A stretch of DNA of 64,000 nt, taken from CAIMFV01 sp040757715 (lineage in GTDB: Bacteria; Pseudomonadota; Alphaproteobacteria; Caulobacterales; Caulobacteraceae). A program made the translations under genes and the position numbers. The notes beneath the pieces are model-generated. The model worked only from the letters and a program-made list of their open reading frames with translations, had not been told where the DNA came from and searched no databases. The stretch lies in contig JBFLWS010000002.1 in assembly GCA_040757715.1 (NCBI GenBank), positions 186,001 through 250,000 on the forward strand. The letters run 5' to 3'. Of this stretch, positions 45,601 through 53,056 are shown piece after piece (position 1 is the stretch's first letter; the number at the start of each line of letters is the position of its first letter).

Positions 45601-45621
45601 GGCGGGCCTTGCGGACCCGCC
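45601..45621. other. nifK-nifE intergenic hairpin
   Basis: Stem ggcgggcc / gg(a)cccgcc with a ttgc loop, in the 73-bp gap. It may stabilise nifHDK RNA ends or reduce read-through into nifEN. Confidence 0.55.
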
Positions 45622-45628
45622 CGTTCGG

Positions 45629-47188
45629 TCAGCGGATGATGTCGAAGCTGTAGTCGGTCTTGGCCGCAACGTTGGTGGTGGCGTCCATGACGTCGAAGAT
45701 CTTGTCGAGCAGGGTCACCAGCACGTTCATGCCGCCCTGATAGCCCCACACCGGATAGCGGTGGTGATGGTGGCGGTCGAAGATCGGGAAGCCGATACGC
45801 ACCAAGGGCGTGCCGGTGTCGCGTTCCAAATACTTGCCGTAGGTGTTGCCGATGAGGAAATCCACCGGCTCGGTGAACAACAGCGAGCGCATGTGCCACA
45901 GATCCTTGCCGGGATAGACGTGGCAGCCCTTGCCGAACGGCGAGGAGGCCAGGAGCGTCTCGACCTTCTCCGCCCAGGCCTTATTACCATTGGTCGCCAG
46001 GATGTGGACCGGCTCGGCGCCCAGCTCCAGCAGGAAGGCGGCCAGGCCCAGGCAAAGGTCGGGATCGCCATAGATGGCGAACTTCTTGCCGTGCAGGTGG
46101 GCGCTGGAGTCGGCGATGGCGTCCACCAGCCGGCCCCGCTCCTTGCTGATCGCCTCCGGGATCGGCTTGCCGGTGACCCGAGCGAGCTCCAGTACGAACT
46201 TGTCGGTCGCCGCGACGCCGATGGGGTGGTTGAAGGCCACCACCTCTTGGCCCTTGGTGGCGATGTAGGACAAGGTCTTCTCGGTGCAGAACTCCTGCAT
46301 GGAGAAGGTGGCCTTGGCGTTCAGGGCCAGGGCGGTGTCCTCCAGCGTGGTGCCGCCGTCATACATGCGGAACTCGCCGTCGGTGGGGGTGTCCCACACG
46401 TCGCTGTTGTCGCCGAGAATGGTGTAGTCGACCTCCATCAGCTCGAACAGGCGCTTGACCTCGCGCAGGTTGCCGACGGTGTAGCCGTCGAAGCCGCCGA
46501 TGAAATTGAGCTTCTCACCCGGTTCACGCGTGAGAGCCGGGACCGTGCCCGCCTTGCCGTCCCAGAAGTGCTCCAGGATGCCCTTCATCACATTGTCATA
46601 GCCGGTGATGTGGCTGCCGACGAAGGCCGGGGTGTGGGCGAAAGGCACGTCGAAGGCCTCGGGCACCGAGCCCTTTTCCTTGGCCACCTTGATGAACGAA
46701 TTGAGGTCGTCGCCGATCACTTCCGCCATGCAGGTGGTGGAGACCGCGATCATCTTCGGCTTGTACATGGCGTAGCTGTTGGCCAGGCCGTCGACCATGT
46801 TGTTCAGGCCGCCGAACACCGCCGCGTCCTCGGTCATCGACGAGGAGACGCAAGAAGCCGGCTCCTTGAAGTGACGGGAGAAGTGGCTGCGGTAATAGGC
46901 GACACAGCCTTGCGAGCCGTGCACGAACGGCAGGGTGCTTTCGAAGCCCACCGCGGCGAACACCGCACCCAAGGGTTGGCAGGCCTTGGCCGGGTTCACG
47001 GTCAAGGCTTCGCGAGCGAAGTTCTTTTCGCGGTATTCGGCGGTCTTGGTCCACTCGCGAACACGCTCGAGTTCGGCGTCCGCAACCGGGTTTTCAAAGT
47101 TCTTGCGCTTGCTCTCGAACATCTCTTTGTATTCCGGCTGCCGGAACAGGTCGAAGTGGTCGATTACTTTTTCAGCGGTCTGGGTCAT
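45629..47188 (-). CDS. nifK: Nitrogenase MoFe protein beta subunit NifK
   Basis: 519 residues starting MTQTAEKVIDHFDLFRQPEY. P-cluster ligands are visible: NPAKACQPLGAVFAAVGF, HGSQGCVAYYRS and STTCMAEVIGDD. Other landmarks are DNVMKGILEHF and FPIFDRHHHHRYPVWGYQGG. With NifD it forms the alpha2beta2 dinitrogenase. Length fits the family. Confidence 0.98.
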   Translation of the reverse strand: MTQTAEKVIDHFDLFRQPEYKEMFESKRKNFENPVADAELERVREWTKTAEYREKNFAREALTVNPAKACQPLGAVFAAVGFESTLPFVHGSQGCVAYYRSHFSRHFKEPASCVSSSMTEDAAVFGGLNNMVDGLANSYAMYKPKMIAVSTTCMAEVIGDDLNSFIKVAKEKGSVPEAFDVPFAHTPAFVGSHITGYDNVMKGILEHFWDGKAGTVPALTREPGEKLNFIGGFDGYTVGNLREVKRLFELMEVDYTILGDNSDVWDTPTDGEFRMYDGGTTLEDTALALNAKATFSMQEFCTEKTLSYIATKGQEVVAFNHPIGVAATDKFVLELARVTGKPIPEAISKERGRLVDAIADSSAHLHGKKFAIYGDPDLCLGLAAFLLELGAEPVHILATNGNKAWAEKVETLLASSPFGKGCHVYPGKDLWHMRSLLFTEPVDFLIGNTYGKYLERDTGTPLVRIGFPIFDRHHHHRYPVWGYQGGMNVLVTLLDKIFDVMDATTNVAAKTDYSFDIIR

Positions 47189-47215
47189 GGTCGCGTCCTT
47201 CAAGGCGTGCGCGAG

Positions 47216-47240
47216 GCCTCCGCCCGCCAGGGGCGGAGGC
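47216..47240. other. nifD-nifK intergenic hairpin
   Basis: Perfect 10-bp stem gcctccgccc / gggcggaggc with a gccag loop in the 62-bp gap. No T-run, so it is more likely an RNA stability element than a terminator. Confidence 0.65.
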
Positions 47241-47250
47241 GCATAGGCGG

Positions 47251-48714
47251 TTATTTCCAGGGGGTCTTGGCGAGGCCCCACACGGGGTTGTTGATCGCCA
47301 TGTCCATGTCGCGGGCGAAGATGGCGAAGCCGTCATAGCCGTGGTACGGGCCCGAATAGTCCCACGAGTGCATCTGACGGAACGGCACGCCCATCTTCTG
47401 GAACACGTACTTTTCCTTGATGCCCGACCCGACCAGATCCGGCTGGATCTTCTCGACGAACTTCTCGAATTCGTAGCCGGTCACGTCGTCATAGATCAGC
47501 GTGCCGTCCTTCACGTAGTGGGTGGTGCGCTGATAGTCGTCGTTGTGGCCGAACTCGTAGCCGGTGCCGACCACCTCCATGCCCAGGTCTTCATAGGCGC
47601 CGATGACGTGGCGCGGACGCAGGCCGCCGACGAACAGCATCACCGTCTTACCTTCCAGGCGAGGCCGGTATTTGGCGATCACCGCATCGGTCAGCGCCTG
47701 GTACTTGGCGATGACGCGTTCAGCGCCGGCCTGGATGTGTTCGTCGAAGTGGGCGGCGATCTTGCGCAGCGACTCTTCGATCTTGCTGGGACCGAAGAAG
47801 TTATATTCCACCCAAGGCACGCCATACTTCTCTTCCATATGGCGCGAGATGTAGTTCATCGAACGATAGCAGTGCAGCACGTTCAGCTTGGCCTTGGGAG
47901 TGGCCTCCAGCTCGGCGATGGAGCCGTCGCCGGACCACTGGGCGATCACCCGCAGACCCATCTCCTCCAGCAGGATGCGCGAGGACCAGGCGTCGCCGCC
48001 GATGTTGTAGTCGCCGATGATGGCCACGTCATAGGGCGTGCTTTCGAAGCGCGCCGGCTTGCCTTCCTGCTTGTCGAACACCCAGTCGCGCACCGCGTCG
48101 TTGGCGATGTGGTGGCCCAAGGACTGGGAGACGCCGCGGAAGCCCTCGCAGCGCACCGGCACGATGGTCTTGCCGCCGAATTCCTTGGACTTGAGCTTGG
48201 ACACCGCCTCGATGTCGTCGCCGATCAGGCCGATGGGGCATTCGGACTGCACCGAAATGCCCTTGTTCAGCGGGAAAAGATCTTCGATCTCGTCCATGAC
48301 CTTGGCGAGCTTCTTGTCGCCGCCAAAGACGATGTCCTTTTCCTGAAAATCCGAGGTGAACTGCATGGTGACGAAGGTGTCGACACCGGTCGTTCCAATG
48401 TAATAGTTGCGCCGCGAGCCCCAGGAATATTGTCCACAACCCACGGGGCCGTGACTGATGTGGATCATGTCCTTGATGGGCCCCCAGACCACACCCTTCG
48501 AGCCGGCGTAAGCGCAGCCGCGAATGGTCATGACGCCGGGCACGGACTTGATGTTGGATTTCACACCGCAGTCCGGCTTGCCTTCCTCGAAAACGCCGAG
48601 GTGCTTGGCGCGCCTCTTGGACGTCTTCTCGGGATAGACTTCCAGAACTTCGGCGACCAACGCCTTATTCCGCGCCTTGATGTCTTCAAGGGTTTCTGCC
48701 GTCGCCAAGCTCAT
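47251..48714 (-). CDS. nifD: Nitrogenase MoFe protein alpha subunit NifD
   Basis: 487 residues. The P-cluster cysteines are in IRGCAYAGSKG and GPVGCGQYSW. The FeMo-co ligands are the Cys in NVLHCYRSMNYISRHMEEKYGVPW and the His in RQMHSWDYSGPYHGYDGFAIFARDMDM. These mark the Mo-type enzyme rather than Vnf or Anf. GVPFRQMHS has Gln where Azotobacter has Glu next to Met-His. Confidence 0.98.
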   Translation of the reverse strand: MSLATAETLEDIKARNKALVAEVLEVYPEKTSKRRAKHLGVFEEGKPDCGVKSNIKSVPGVMTIRGCAYAGSKGVVWGPIKDMIHISHGPVGCGQYSWGSRRNYYIGTTGVDTFVTMQFTSDFQEKDIVFGGDKKLAKVMDEIEDLFPLNKGISVQSECPIGLIGDDIEAVSKLKSKEFGGKTIVPVRCEGFRGVSQSLGHHIANDAVRDWVFDKQEGKPARFESTPYDVAIIGDYNIGGDAWSSRILLEEMGLRVIAQWSGDGSIAELEATPKAKLNVLHCYRSMNYISRHMEEKYGVPWVEYNFFGPSKIEESLRKIAAHFDEHIQAGAERVIAKYQALTDAVIAKYRPRLEGKTVMLFVGGLRPRHVIGAYEDLGMEVVGTGYEFGHNDDYQRTTHYVKDGTLIYDDVTGYEFEKFVEKIQPDLVGSGIKEKYVFQKMGVPFRQMHSWDYSGPYHGYDGFAIFARDMDMAINNPVWGLAKTPWK

Positions 48715-48741
48715 GGCTGTGTCCTCGTCTCTTGTCGGATT

Positions 48742-48775
48742 AGCCCGGCCGTCCGCCCTGTGGACGGCCGGGGCT
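48742..48775. other. nifH-nifD intergenic hairpin
   Basis: Stem agccc-ggccgtcc / ggacggccggggct with one bulge, 10 bp past the nifH stop. Hairpins here are known to raise nifH transcript abundance relative to nifDK in other diazotrophs. Confidence 0.65.
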
Positions 48776-48784
48776 ATGTGCGGA

Positions 48785-49666
48785 TCAGGCCAGGGTCAGT
48801 TCGCCCGCGGTCTTACCAACCATCGATTCATCGATGGCCTTCATGATCCCGTGCTCCATCAGCATGTCTTCCAGCTCATCCATGGTGATGGGCGTGGGAA
48901 TGATGCCCTTGCCGCCATTGGCGTCGATCTTGCGGGCCAAGGTGCGGTAGTGCTCCGCCTGCTTGGACTCCGGCGCATATTCAATGACGGTCATGCGGCG
49001 AAGTTCAGCGTGCTGAACGATATTGTCGCGGGGCACGAAATAGATCAGCTGCGTGCCCAGCTTCTTGGCCAGCGCCTCGGCCAGTTCCAGTTCCTTGTCG
49101 GTCTGGCGCTCGTTGCAGATCAGGCCGCCCAACCGCACGCCGCCGGAATTGGCGTATTTGAGAATGCCCTTGGAGATGTTGTTGGCCGCGTACATGGCCA
49201 TCATCTCGCCGGACATGACGATGTAGATTTCCTGGGCCTTGTTCTCGCGGATCGGCATGGCGAAACCGCCGCAAACCACGTCGCCCAGCACGTCGTAGGA
49301 GACGTAGTCGATGTCCTCGTAGGCGCCGTTTTCCTCGAGGAAGTTGATCGAGGTGATCACCCCGCGGCCGGCGCAGCCGACGCCCGGCTCCGGACCGCCG
49401 GACTCCACGCAACGGATGTCCTTGTAGCCAATCTTCATCACGTCTTCGAGTTCGAGGTCCTCGACGCTACCTTGTTCGGCGGCGAGGCTCAGGATGGTGT
49501 CCTGGGCCTTGGCGTGCAGGATGAGGCGGGTGGAGTCGGCCTTCGGGTCGCAACCCACGATCAGAATCTTGTGGCCGAGCTCAGCGAGCGCCGCGAGGGT
49601 GTTTTGGGAGGTGGTCGACTTGCCGATCCCGCCCTTTCCGTAAAAAGCGATTTGTCTTAGCGACAT
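48785..49666 (-). CDS. nifH: Nitrogenase iron protein NifH
   Basis: 293 residues. P-loop GKGGIGKSTT, the 4Fe-4S ligands in GVGCAGRGVITSINFLEE and DVLGDVVCGGFAMPIRE, and the ADP-ribosylation Arg region GCAGRG are intact. It delivers electrons to the MoFe protein with ATP hydrolysis. It is the first gene of a minus-strand run down to nifQ, driven by a strong sigma-54 promoter with two NifA sites. Confidence 0.99.
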   Translation of the reverse strand: MSLRQIAFYGKGGIGKSTTSQNTLAALAELGHKILIVGCDPKADSTRLILHAKAQDTILSLAAEQGSVEDLELEDVMKIGYKDIRCVESGGPEPGVGCAGRGVITSINFLEENGAYEDIDYVSYDVLGDVVCGGFAMPIRENKAQEIYIVMSGEMMAMYAANNISKGILKYANSGGVRLGGLICNERQTDKELELAEALAKKLGTQLIYFVPRDNIVQHAELRRMTVIEYAPESKQAEHYRTLARKIDANGGKGIIPTPITMDELEDMLMEHGIMKAIDESMVGKTAGELTLA

Positions 49667-49797
49667 GGGTGTCTCCTTAGATCCGTTCGCCGTTCATCCG
49701 ACGGGCGCGAGACGCCAATCGGCAGGGCCTGGTCCGCTTGAGCTTCCCAAAGAGTGGGTCGCGCCGACGGCGTCAGTCGCCTTCGCAGGTCAAGGCG

Positions 49798-49812
49798 GCA
49801 ACCGCCGTGCCA
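49798..49812 (-). promoter_or_regulatory. Sigma-54 promoter of nifHDK
   Basis: Minus strand TGGCAC-GGCGG-TTGC, a full match. The transcription start would be near 49786, leaving a leader of about 120 nt before nifH. Confidence 0.9.
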
Positions 49813-49880
49813 TTCGCGGCACGTTCCGTAACCCTTTGATTATTTGCTGTATTTTTTGGAGTGAAAAAACACGGCGGGCT

Positions 49881-49896
49881 TGTGGACAATGCGACA
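49881..49896. promoter_or_regulatory. NifA upstream activator site 1 (nifH side)
   Basis: TGTGGACAATGCGACA, TGT-N10-ACA, 69 bp upstream of the nifH -24 element. Confidence 0.8.
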
Positions 49897-49930
49897 CTGG
49901 CGCCGCCTGACGGACAAACCCTTCGCGTTC

Positions 49931-49946
49931 TGTCGCAAACAAAACA
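49931..49946. promoter_or_regulatory. NifA upstream activator site 2 (shared)
   Basis: TGTCGCAAACAAAACA, TGT-N10-ACA, exactly 50 bp from site 1 and 67 bp from the divergent promoter at 50013, so it could serve both directions. The rest of 49667-50069 shows no gene. Confidence 0.75.
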
Positions 49947-50012
49947 TCGCCCCGGGGCGCGGATCGGGCGAAATCGGCCTCTTAACCGCCGCCTCGACGG
50001 GCCTTTAGCAAC

Positions 50013-50026
50013 GGCATGTCGCTTGC
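50013..50026 (+). promoter_or_regulatory. Sigma-54 promoter of the pseudo-receiver/globin/YqeB operon
   Basis: GGCATGTCGCTTGC, GG-N10-GC, preceded by C rather than the usual T. It nearly copies the iscA element (TGGCACGTCGCTTGC). It overlaps an in-frame ATG at 50016, which therefore cannot be the start of the next gene. Confidence 0.7.
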
Positions 50027-50069
50027 CGGCAATTCACACGTGAAGCAGGTCGAAAAGAGCGAGGCGCCA

Positions 50070-50507
50070 ATGCAGGTCGGGGTCGATGTTTCCGCCATGA
50101 TCGACAACAAGCGTATCTTCGTCATTGAGCACGACATGGTCACCCGCGCGGTCTTGCAATTCATTCTGCACGACGAGAACGAGACCCACGAACTGGCCGG
50201 TCTCGACGAGGCTTACGCCAAGGGGGTCGATTGGCCGCCGGACCTGATCATTCTGGGTCTCGGCTTTATCGAAGAGCGGGGCGCGGGCCTCCTCGGTGAG
50301 CTCCAGGGCCGTTATCCCGGCTGCAAGATCCTGGTGGTGGCCGAGACCGCCACCGATCCGCGCGCGCTGGAATGCGTCAAGGCCGGAGCCTTCGGCGCCG
50401 TGGTCAAACCGTTCACCGTCGAGCGGGTGCGCGACCGCGTCGACATCGCGCTCGGCCGCAAGCGCGCCGACTTCATCCCCCTGCAGTCGCTGACCGCAAA
50501 CTCCTGA
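50070..50507 (+). CDS. Receiver-like protein lacking the phospho-acceptor Asp
   Basis: 145 residues starting MQVGVDVSAMIDNKRIFVIEHD (GAGG 5 nt upstream). The fold follows a response-regulator receiver: the acidic patch is EHD (20-22) and the switch Lys is in VVKPFTVERV. At the phosphorylation position PDLIILGLGF has Gly63 instead of Asp, so classic phosphotransfer is not possible. No output domain follows. It is the first gene of a three-gene operon divergent from nifH. Its role is unknown; a scaffold or ligand-responsive pseudo-receiver is inferred. Confidence 0.75.
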   Translation: MQVGVDVSAMIDNKRIFVIEHDMVTRAVLQFILHDENETHELAGLDEAYAKGVDWPPDLIILGLGFIEERGAGLLGELQGRYPGCKILVVAETATDPRALECVKAGAFGAVVKPFTVERVRDRVDIALGRKRADFIPLQSLTANS

Positions 50508-50525
50508 ATTCGAGGCTCGAGAGAC

Positions 50526-50966
50526 ATGTGCGAGACCCCCGCCAACACCAATGAGGAACCGCCCAATCCAGAGGCGGCCATCGACCTCGAACTTGCCATC
50601 GAGCGGTGTGTCGACGTCTTTTACACCCGGGCGATCGGGCATCCGCAGTTGGGTCCGATGTTCGTGAAAGCGATCCCCAATCTGCCGGAACACCTGCGCA
50701 TTGTCCGGGATTTCTGGTCCCATGTCTTGTTAGGTACGTCGCGCTATTCCAGCTCCCCTTACAACGCCCACACGCACCTGCCGATCGACTTCGAGCATTT
50801 CGAACAGTGGCTGAGCCTGTTCGCCGAGGCGGCGCGGGAGACCTTGCCGGCCGAATATGCGGAGAAGGCCCTGGCCAAAGCCCAGCACATGACCAAGAGC
50901 TTCAAGGCAGGCCTGTTTCCATTCACCAAAGCTGACGGCAGCCCGTCGCGGACTCCTGCGGCATGA
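50526..50966 (+). CDS. Truncated haemoglobin (group III-like)
   Basis: 146 residues. The 2-on-2 globin pattern is visible: VDVFYTRAIGHPQLGPMFVKAI (B-helix Tyr), FWSHVLLGTSRY, then AHTHLPIDFEHFEQWLSLFAE with the likely proximal His, as in group III trHbs. Such proteins bind O2 or NO. The placement beside nifH is reminiscent of cyanobacterial glbN between nifU and nifH. It may protect NifA or nitrogenase from O2 or NO. It overlaps the next gene by ATGA. Confidence 0.82.
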   Translation: MCETPANTNEEPPNPEAAIDLELAIERCVDVFYTRAIGHPQLGPMFVKAIPNLPEHLRIVRDFWSHVLLGTSRYSSSPYNAHTHLPIDFEHFEQWLSLFAEAARETLPAEYAEKALAKAQHMTKSFKAGLFPFTKADGSPSRTPAA

Positions 50967-51790
50967 GCCTCGCCGTTAATTCTCACCGGCCCTTTCGCTT
51001 CACAGGAAGGGGCGGCCGCGCCTACGCCGTCATTTTGGGGGCCAACGAGGTGGCCTCGGCCCTCGCCGTGGAGCTGCGCCGCGCGGGCTGGAGCGTGGTG
51101 CTCACCGAGGATCCGACCCAGCCGGTCTTAAGGCGCGGAATGGCCTTTTACGACGCACTGTTCGGCGATCCGACCGCCCTTGCCGGCGTGAGGGTGGCGC
51201 GCGCAGACACGACCGCCGAAATTCTCGCAGCGATGGACGGCGATCCAGATGTGGTGATCACGGCCATCGGCCTGTTGGACCTGATCGTCCTCGGCCGCAT
51301 TGATCAACTGGTGGACGCGCGCCGGCAGCCCGGCGGGGCCCTGCCGGACCTGCGCTGGCTGGCGAGAGTGACGGTAGGCTTAGGCGACGGCTATGTGGCT
51401 GGCGTCAATTGCGACATCGCCATTGGCGAGGACGCCGCCCCGCCATCAGCGGCGGATCACCACGCCCGCAGGATGATCGCCGCCGCGTCAGCTGGGGTTT
51501 GGCGCACGCCTTTGGATATCGGCGCCCATGTGTTCCGGGGGTTGGCGCTGGGCAAGCTCGACCAAGCCTCGATCCTGGCCCCTTTGGACGGGATGCTGAT
51601 CGGCCTCGTTCGCGATGGCACGCCGGTGAGCGCCGGCGCGCGCCTGGTGGAAATCGACCAACGCATCCGCCAAGCCAAATGGAGCGGTCTCGACAATCGC
51701 GGCAAGGCCTTCGCCCGGGCGACGCTCAAGGCGATCCGCGAGCACGACGCCCGCCGATCACAGACGGCGAAGATCGCGCCCAGCGAATAG
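50963..51790 (+). CDS. YqeB-like protein (C-terminal half type, Mo-hydroxylase accessory family)
   Basis: 275 residues. It matches from memory the C-terminal half of E. coli YqeB (EF2563 family): a Rossmann-like start (AYAVILGANEVASALAVELRRAGWSVVLTEDPTQPVLRRGMAFYDALFGD), DVVITAIGLLD, VGLGDGYVAGVNCDIAIGE and a biotinyl-like C-terminal barrel (ILAPLDGMLIGLVRDGTPVSAGARLVEID). The XdhC-like N-terminal half is absent. YqeB is linked to selenium-dependent molybdenum hydroxylases. Its presence in a nif operon suggests a link to molybdenum or sulfur, which is unproven. Confidence 0.72.
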   Translation: MSLAVNSHRPFRFTGRGGRAYAVILGANEVASALAVELRRAGWSVVLTEDPTQPVLRRGMAFYDALFGDPTALAGVRVARADTTAEILAAMDGDPDVVITAIGLLDLIVLGRIDQLVDARRQPGGALPDLRWLARVTVGLGDGYVAGVNCDIAIGEDAAPPSAADHHARRMIAAASAGVWRTPLDIGAHVFRGLALGKLDQASILAPLDGMLIGLVRDGTPVSAGARLVEIDQRIRQAKWSGLDNRGKAFARATLKAIREHDARRSQTAKIAPSE

Positions 51791-51798
51791 GTGCGCAC

Positions 51799-52635
51799 CT
51801 AAACCGCACTGCTCAAGGCGTCTGACATCAGAGCGGCGGCGAACGCCTCCAGCGGCGCTTCGATCCGCCGAATATTGTTGTCCTGTAGGAATTTCGCTTC
51901 GTTCTTGGTCGGCTCTTCCGGCAGCACCGCCCAGTGACGGTTCGACGAGCGCTTGATGACCTGGCGGGCGAAGGTCCGCTCCAGCTGATTGGCGAAGCGA
52001 CAGCCAAGAAACAGGAAGCTTCGCCCCTGGCGCAACTGCTGCACGCACTCGGGGATGGGCGTCTGGATGTCGATCTCCGTCAGCACCTCGACAAAATCGG
52101 AATCGGAAATCAGGAAGTTGGCCGCTGGCCGCACCGAGCCAAGCGGCTGGTACAACAGGGTCGACCAGCCGTCCGCCCCTGCGCTTCGCGCGCCATCGGG
52201 CTGGAAGAAGTGATGCCAGACGCCGAAGTGCTCGGCTTGGCTGACGCCTTGCACCACGCCCCAGTCGGCCCGGCGCGCCAGGGCCTGCTGCGGCAGGTCG
52301 TCGTACCAGACGTGGACCATCAGCGGCAGCTTGGGCAGGCCCGCCAGCCACAGATGCAGCGGCGACGGCGCCAGTTGCGGCCCGAACGACTCGGTCATCA
52401 CCGCGGTGACGGTGGTCCGATGCTTGAAGTTCTCGATGAACTGGGCCGCCGCCGTCAGGTTGTTGCGGATCTTGTGCGGCACGGCGGCCTTGGCGGTCAG
52501 GCGAGCCACCAGTTGATCAGCCGAGGCCGGCAAGGGTCCCTCCCCCGCCAGCGCCAACACGCCGGGCCCGAGATAGGGAACCAAGCGCCCGGCCTCGAGG
52601 GCCTCGAACAGGTCGACGGGAACCGGATGGCTCAT
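51799..52635 (-). CDS. SIR2-like domain protein in the nif cluster
   Basis: 278 residues starting MSHPVPVDLFEALEAGRLVPYLGPGVLAL. The start resembles SIR2_2-type NAD-binding domains (LVPYLGPGV), as does the C-terminal RSFLFLGCRFANQLERTFARQV. Where active SIR2 proteins have T-N-Y/W-D, this reads HVWYDDLPQQAL, so the NAD-contacting Asn appears lost. It is the last gene of the nifT-led operon. Similar SIR2-family proteins occur in other nif clusters, as I recall. The function is unknown, and nothing else here suggests phage defence. Confidence 0.65.
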   Translation of the reverse strand: MSHPVPVDLFEALEAGRLVPYLGPGVLALAGEGPLPASADQLVARLTAKAAVPHKIRNNLTAAAQFIENFKHRTTVTAVMTESFGPQLAPSPLHLWLAGLPKLPLMVHVWYDDLPQQALARRADWGVVQGVSQAEHFGVWHHFFQPDGARSAGADGWSTLLYQPLGSVRPAANFLISDSDFVEVLTEIDIQTPIPECVQQLRQGRSFLFLGCRFANQLERTFARQVIKRSSNRHWAVLPEEPTKNEAKFLQDNNIRRIEAPLEAFAAALMSDALSSAV

Positions 52636-52733
52636 GACGCCGCCGCCGCACACAAGAGGGGCGCCGCTCGAAATTCGGTGGTCATGGCCATGGGCCTCCT
52701 AAGGTCGCGCCGAGGGATCGAGGGCGCCGGCGG

Positions 52734-53030
52734 TCAAATGAAGCTGAGCAACTCCACGGTGACGTCCTCCGCGCCGATCAGGGCCTGGCAGGCGAGCCGG
52801 GACTTGGAGCCGACGCCGACGATCTCATCCAGCCGCTCGTTCTCCAAACGCTGCATCTTGGAGAGCGACTTGCGTCCTTCAGGCACGAACACGTGGCACG
52901 AACCGCATTGAGCCTTGCCGTCGCACTTGTGCTTGATGATTTCGCCAGCGGCGATGAGGGCCGCCAGCAGGCTCGTCCCGGTTTCGACGGTGGCGGTTTT
53001 TCCGGCGGGAAGGATGGTCAGGACGGGCAT
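52734..53030 (-). CDS. [2Fe-2S] plant-type ferredoxin, nif-linked
   Basis: 98 residues. The ligands C-x5-C-x2-C...C are in HKCDGKAQCGSCHVFV and SRLACQAL, an adrenodoxin/isc-type spacing. It lies between the DegT-like gene and the SIR2-like gene on the nifT transcript, with an 80-98 bp gap to the latter. It may be an electron donor in cofactor assembly or to nitrogenase, in addition to the FdxB and FdxN ferredoxins. Confidence 0.88.
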   Translation of the reverse strand: MPVLTILPAGKTATVETGTSLLAALIAAGEIIKHKCDGKAQCGSCHVFVPEGRKSLSKMQRLENERLDEIVGVGSKSRLACQALIGAEDVTVELLSFI

Positions 53031-53056
53031 GAATGGGCTCCGATTGAAAGTTCAAC

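Noticed and set aside
50016..50069. Upstream start (ATG at 50016) for the receiver-like gene
   Set aside because: The ATG lies within a sigma-54 -24/-12 element, so it precedes the transcription start; the ATG at 50070 has a GAGG site.
51799..52635. SIR2 gene as part of an antiphage defence system
   Set aside because: It has no defence partner genes, lies at the end of a nif transcript and seems to lack the NAD-contacting Asn.
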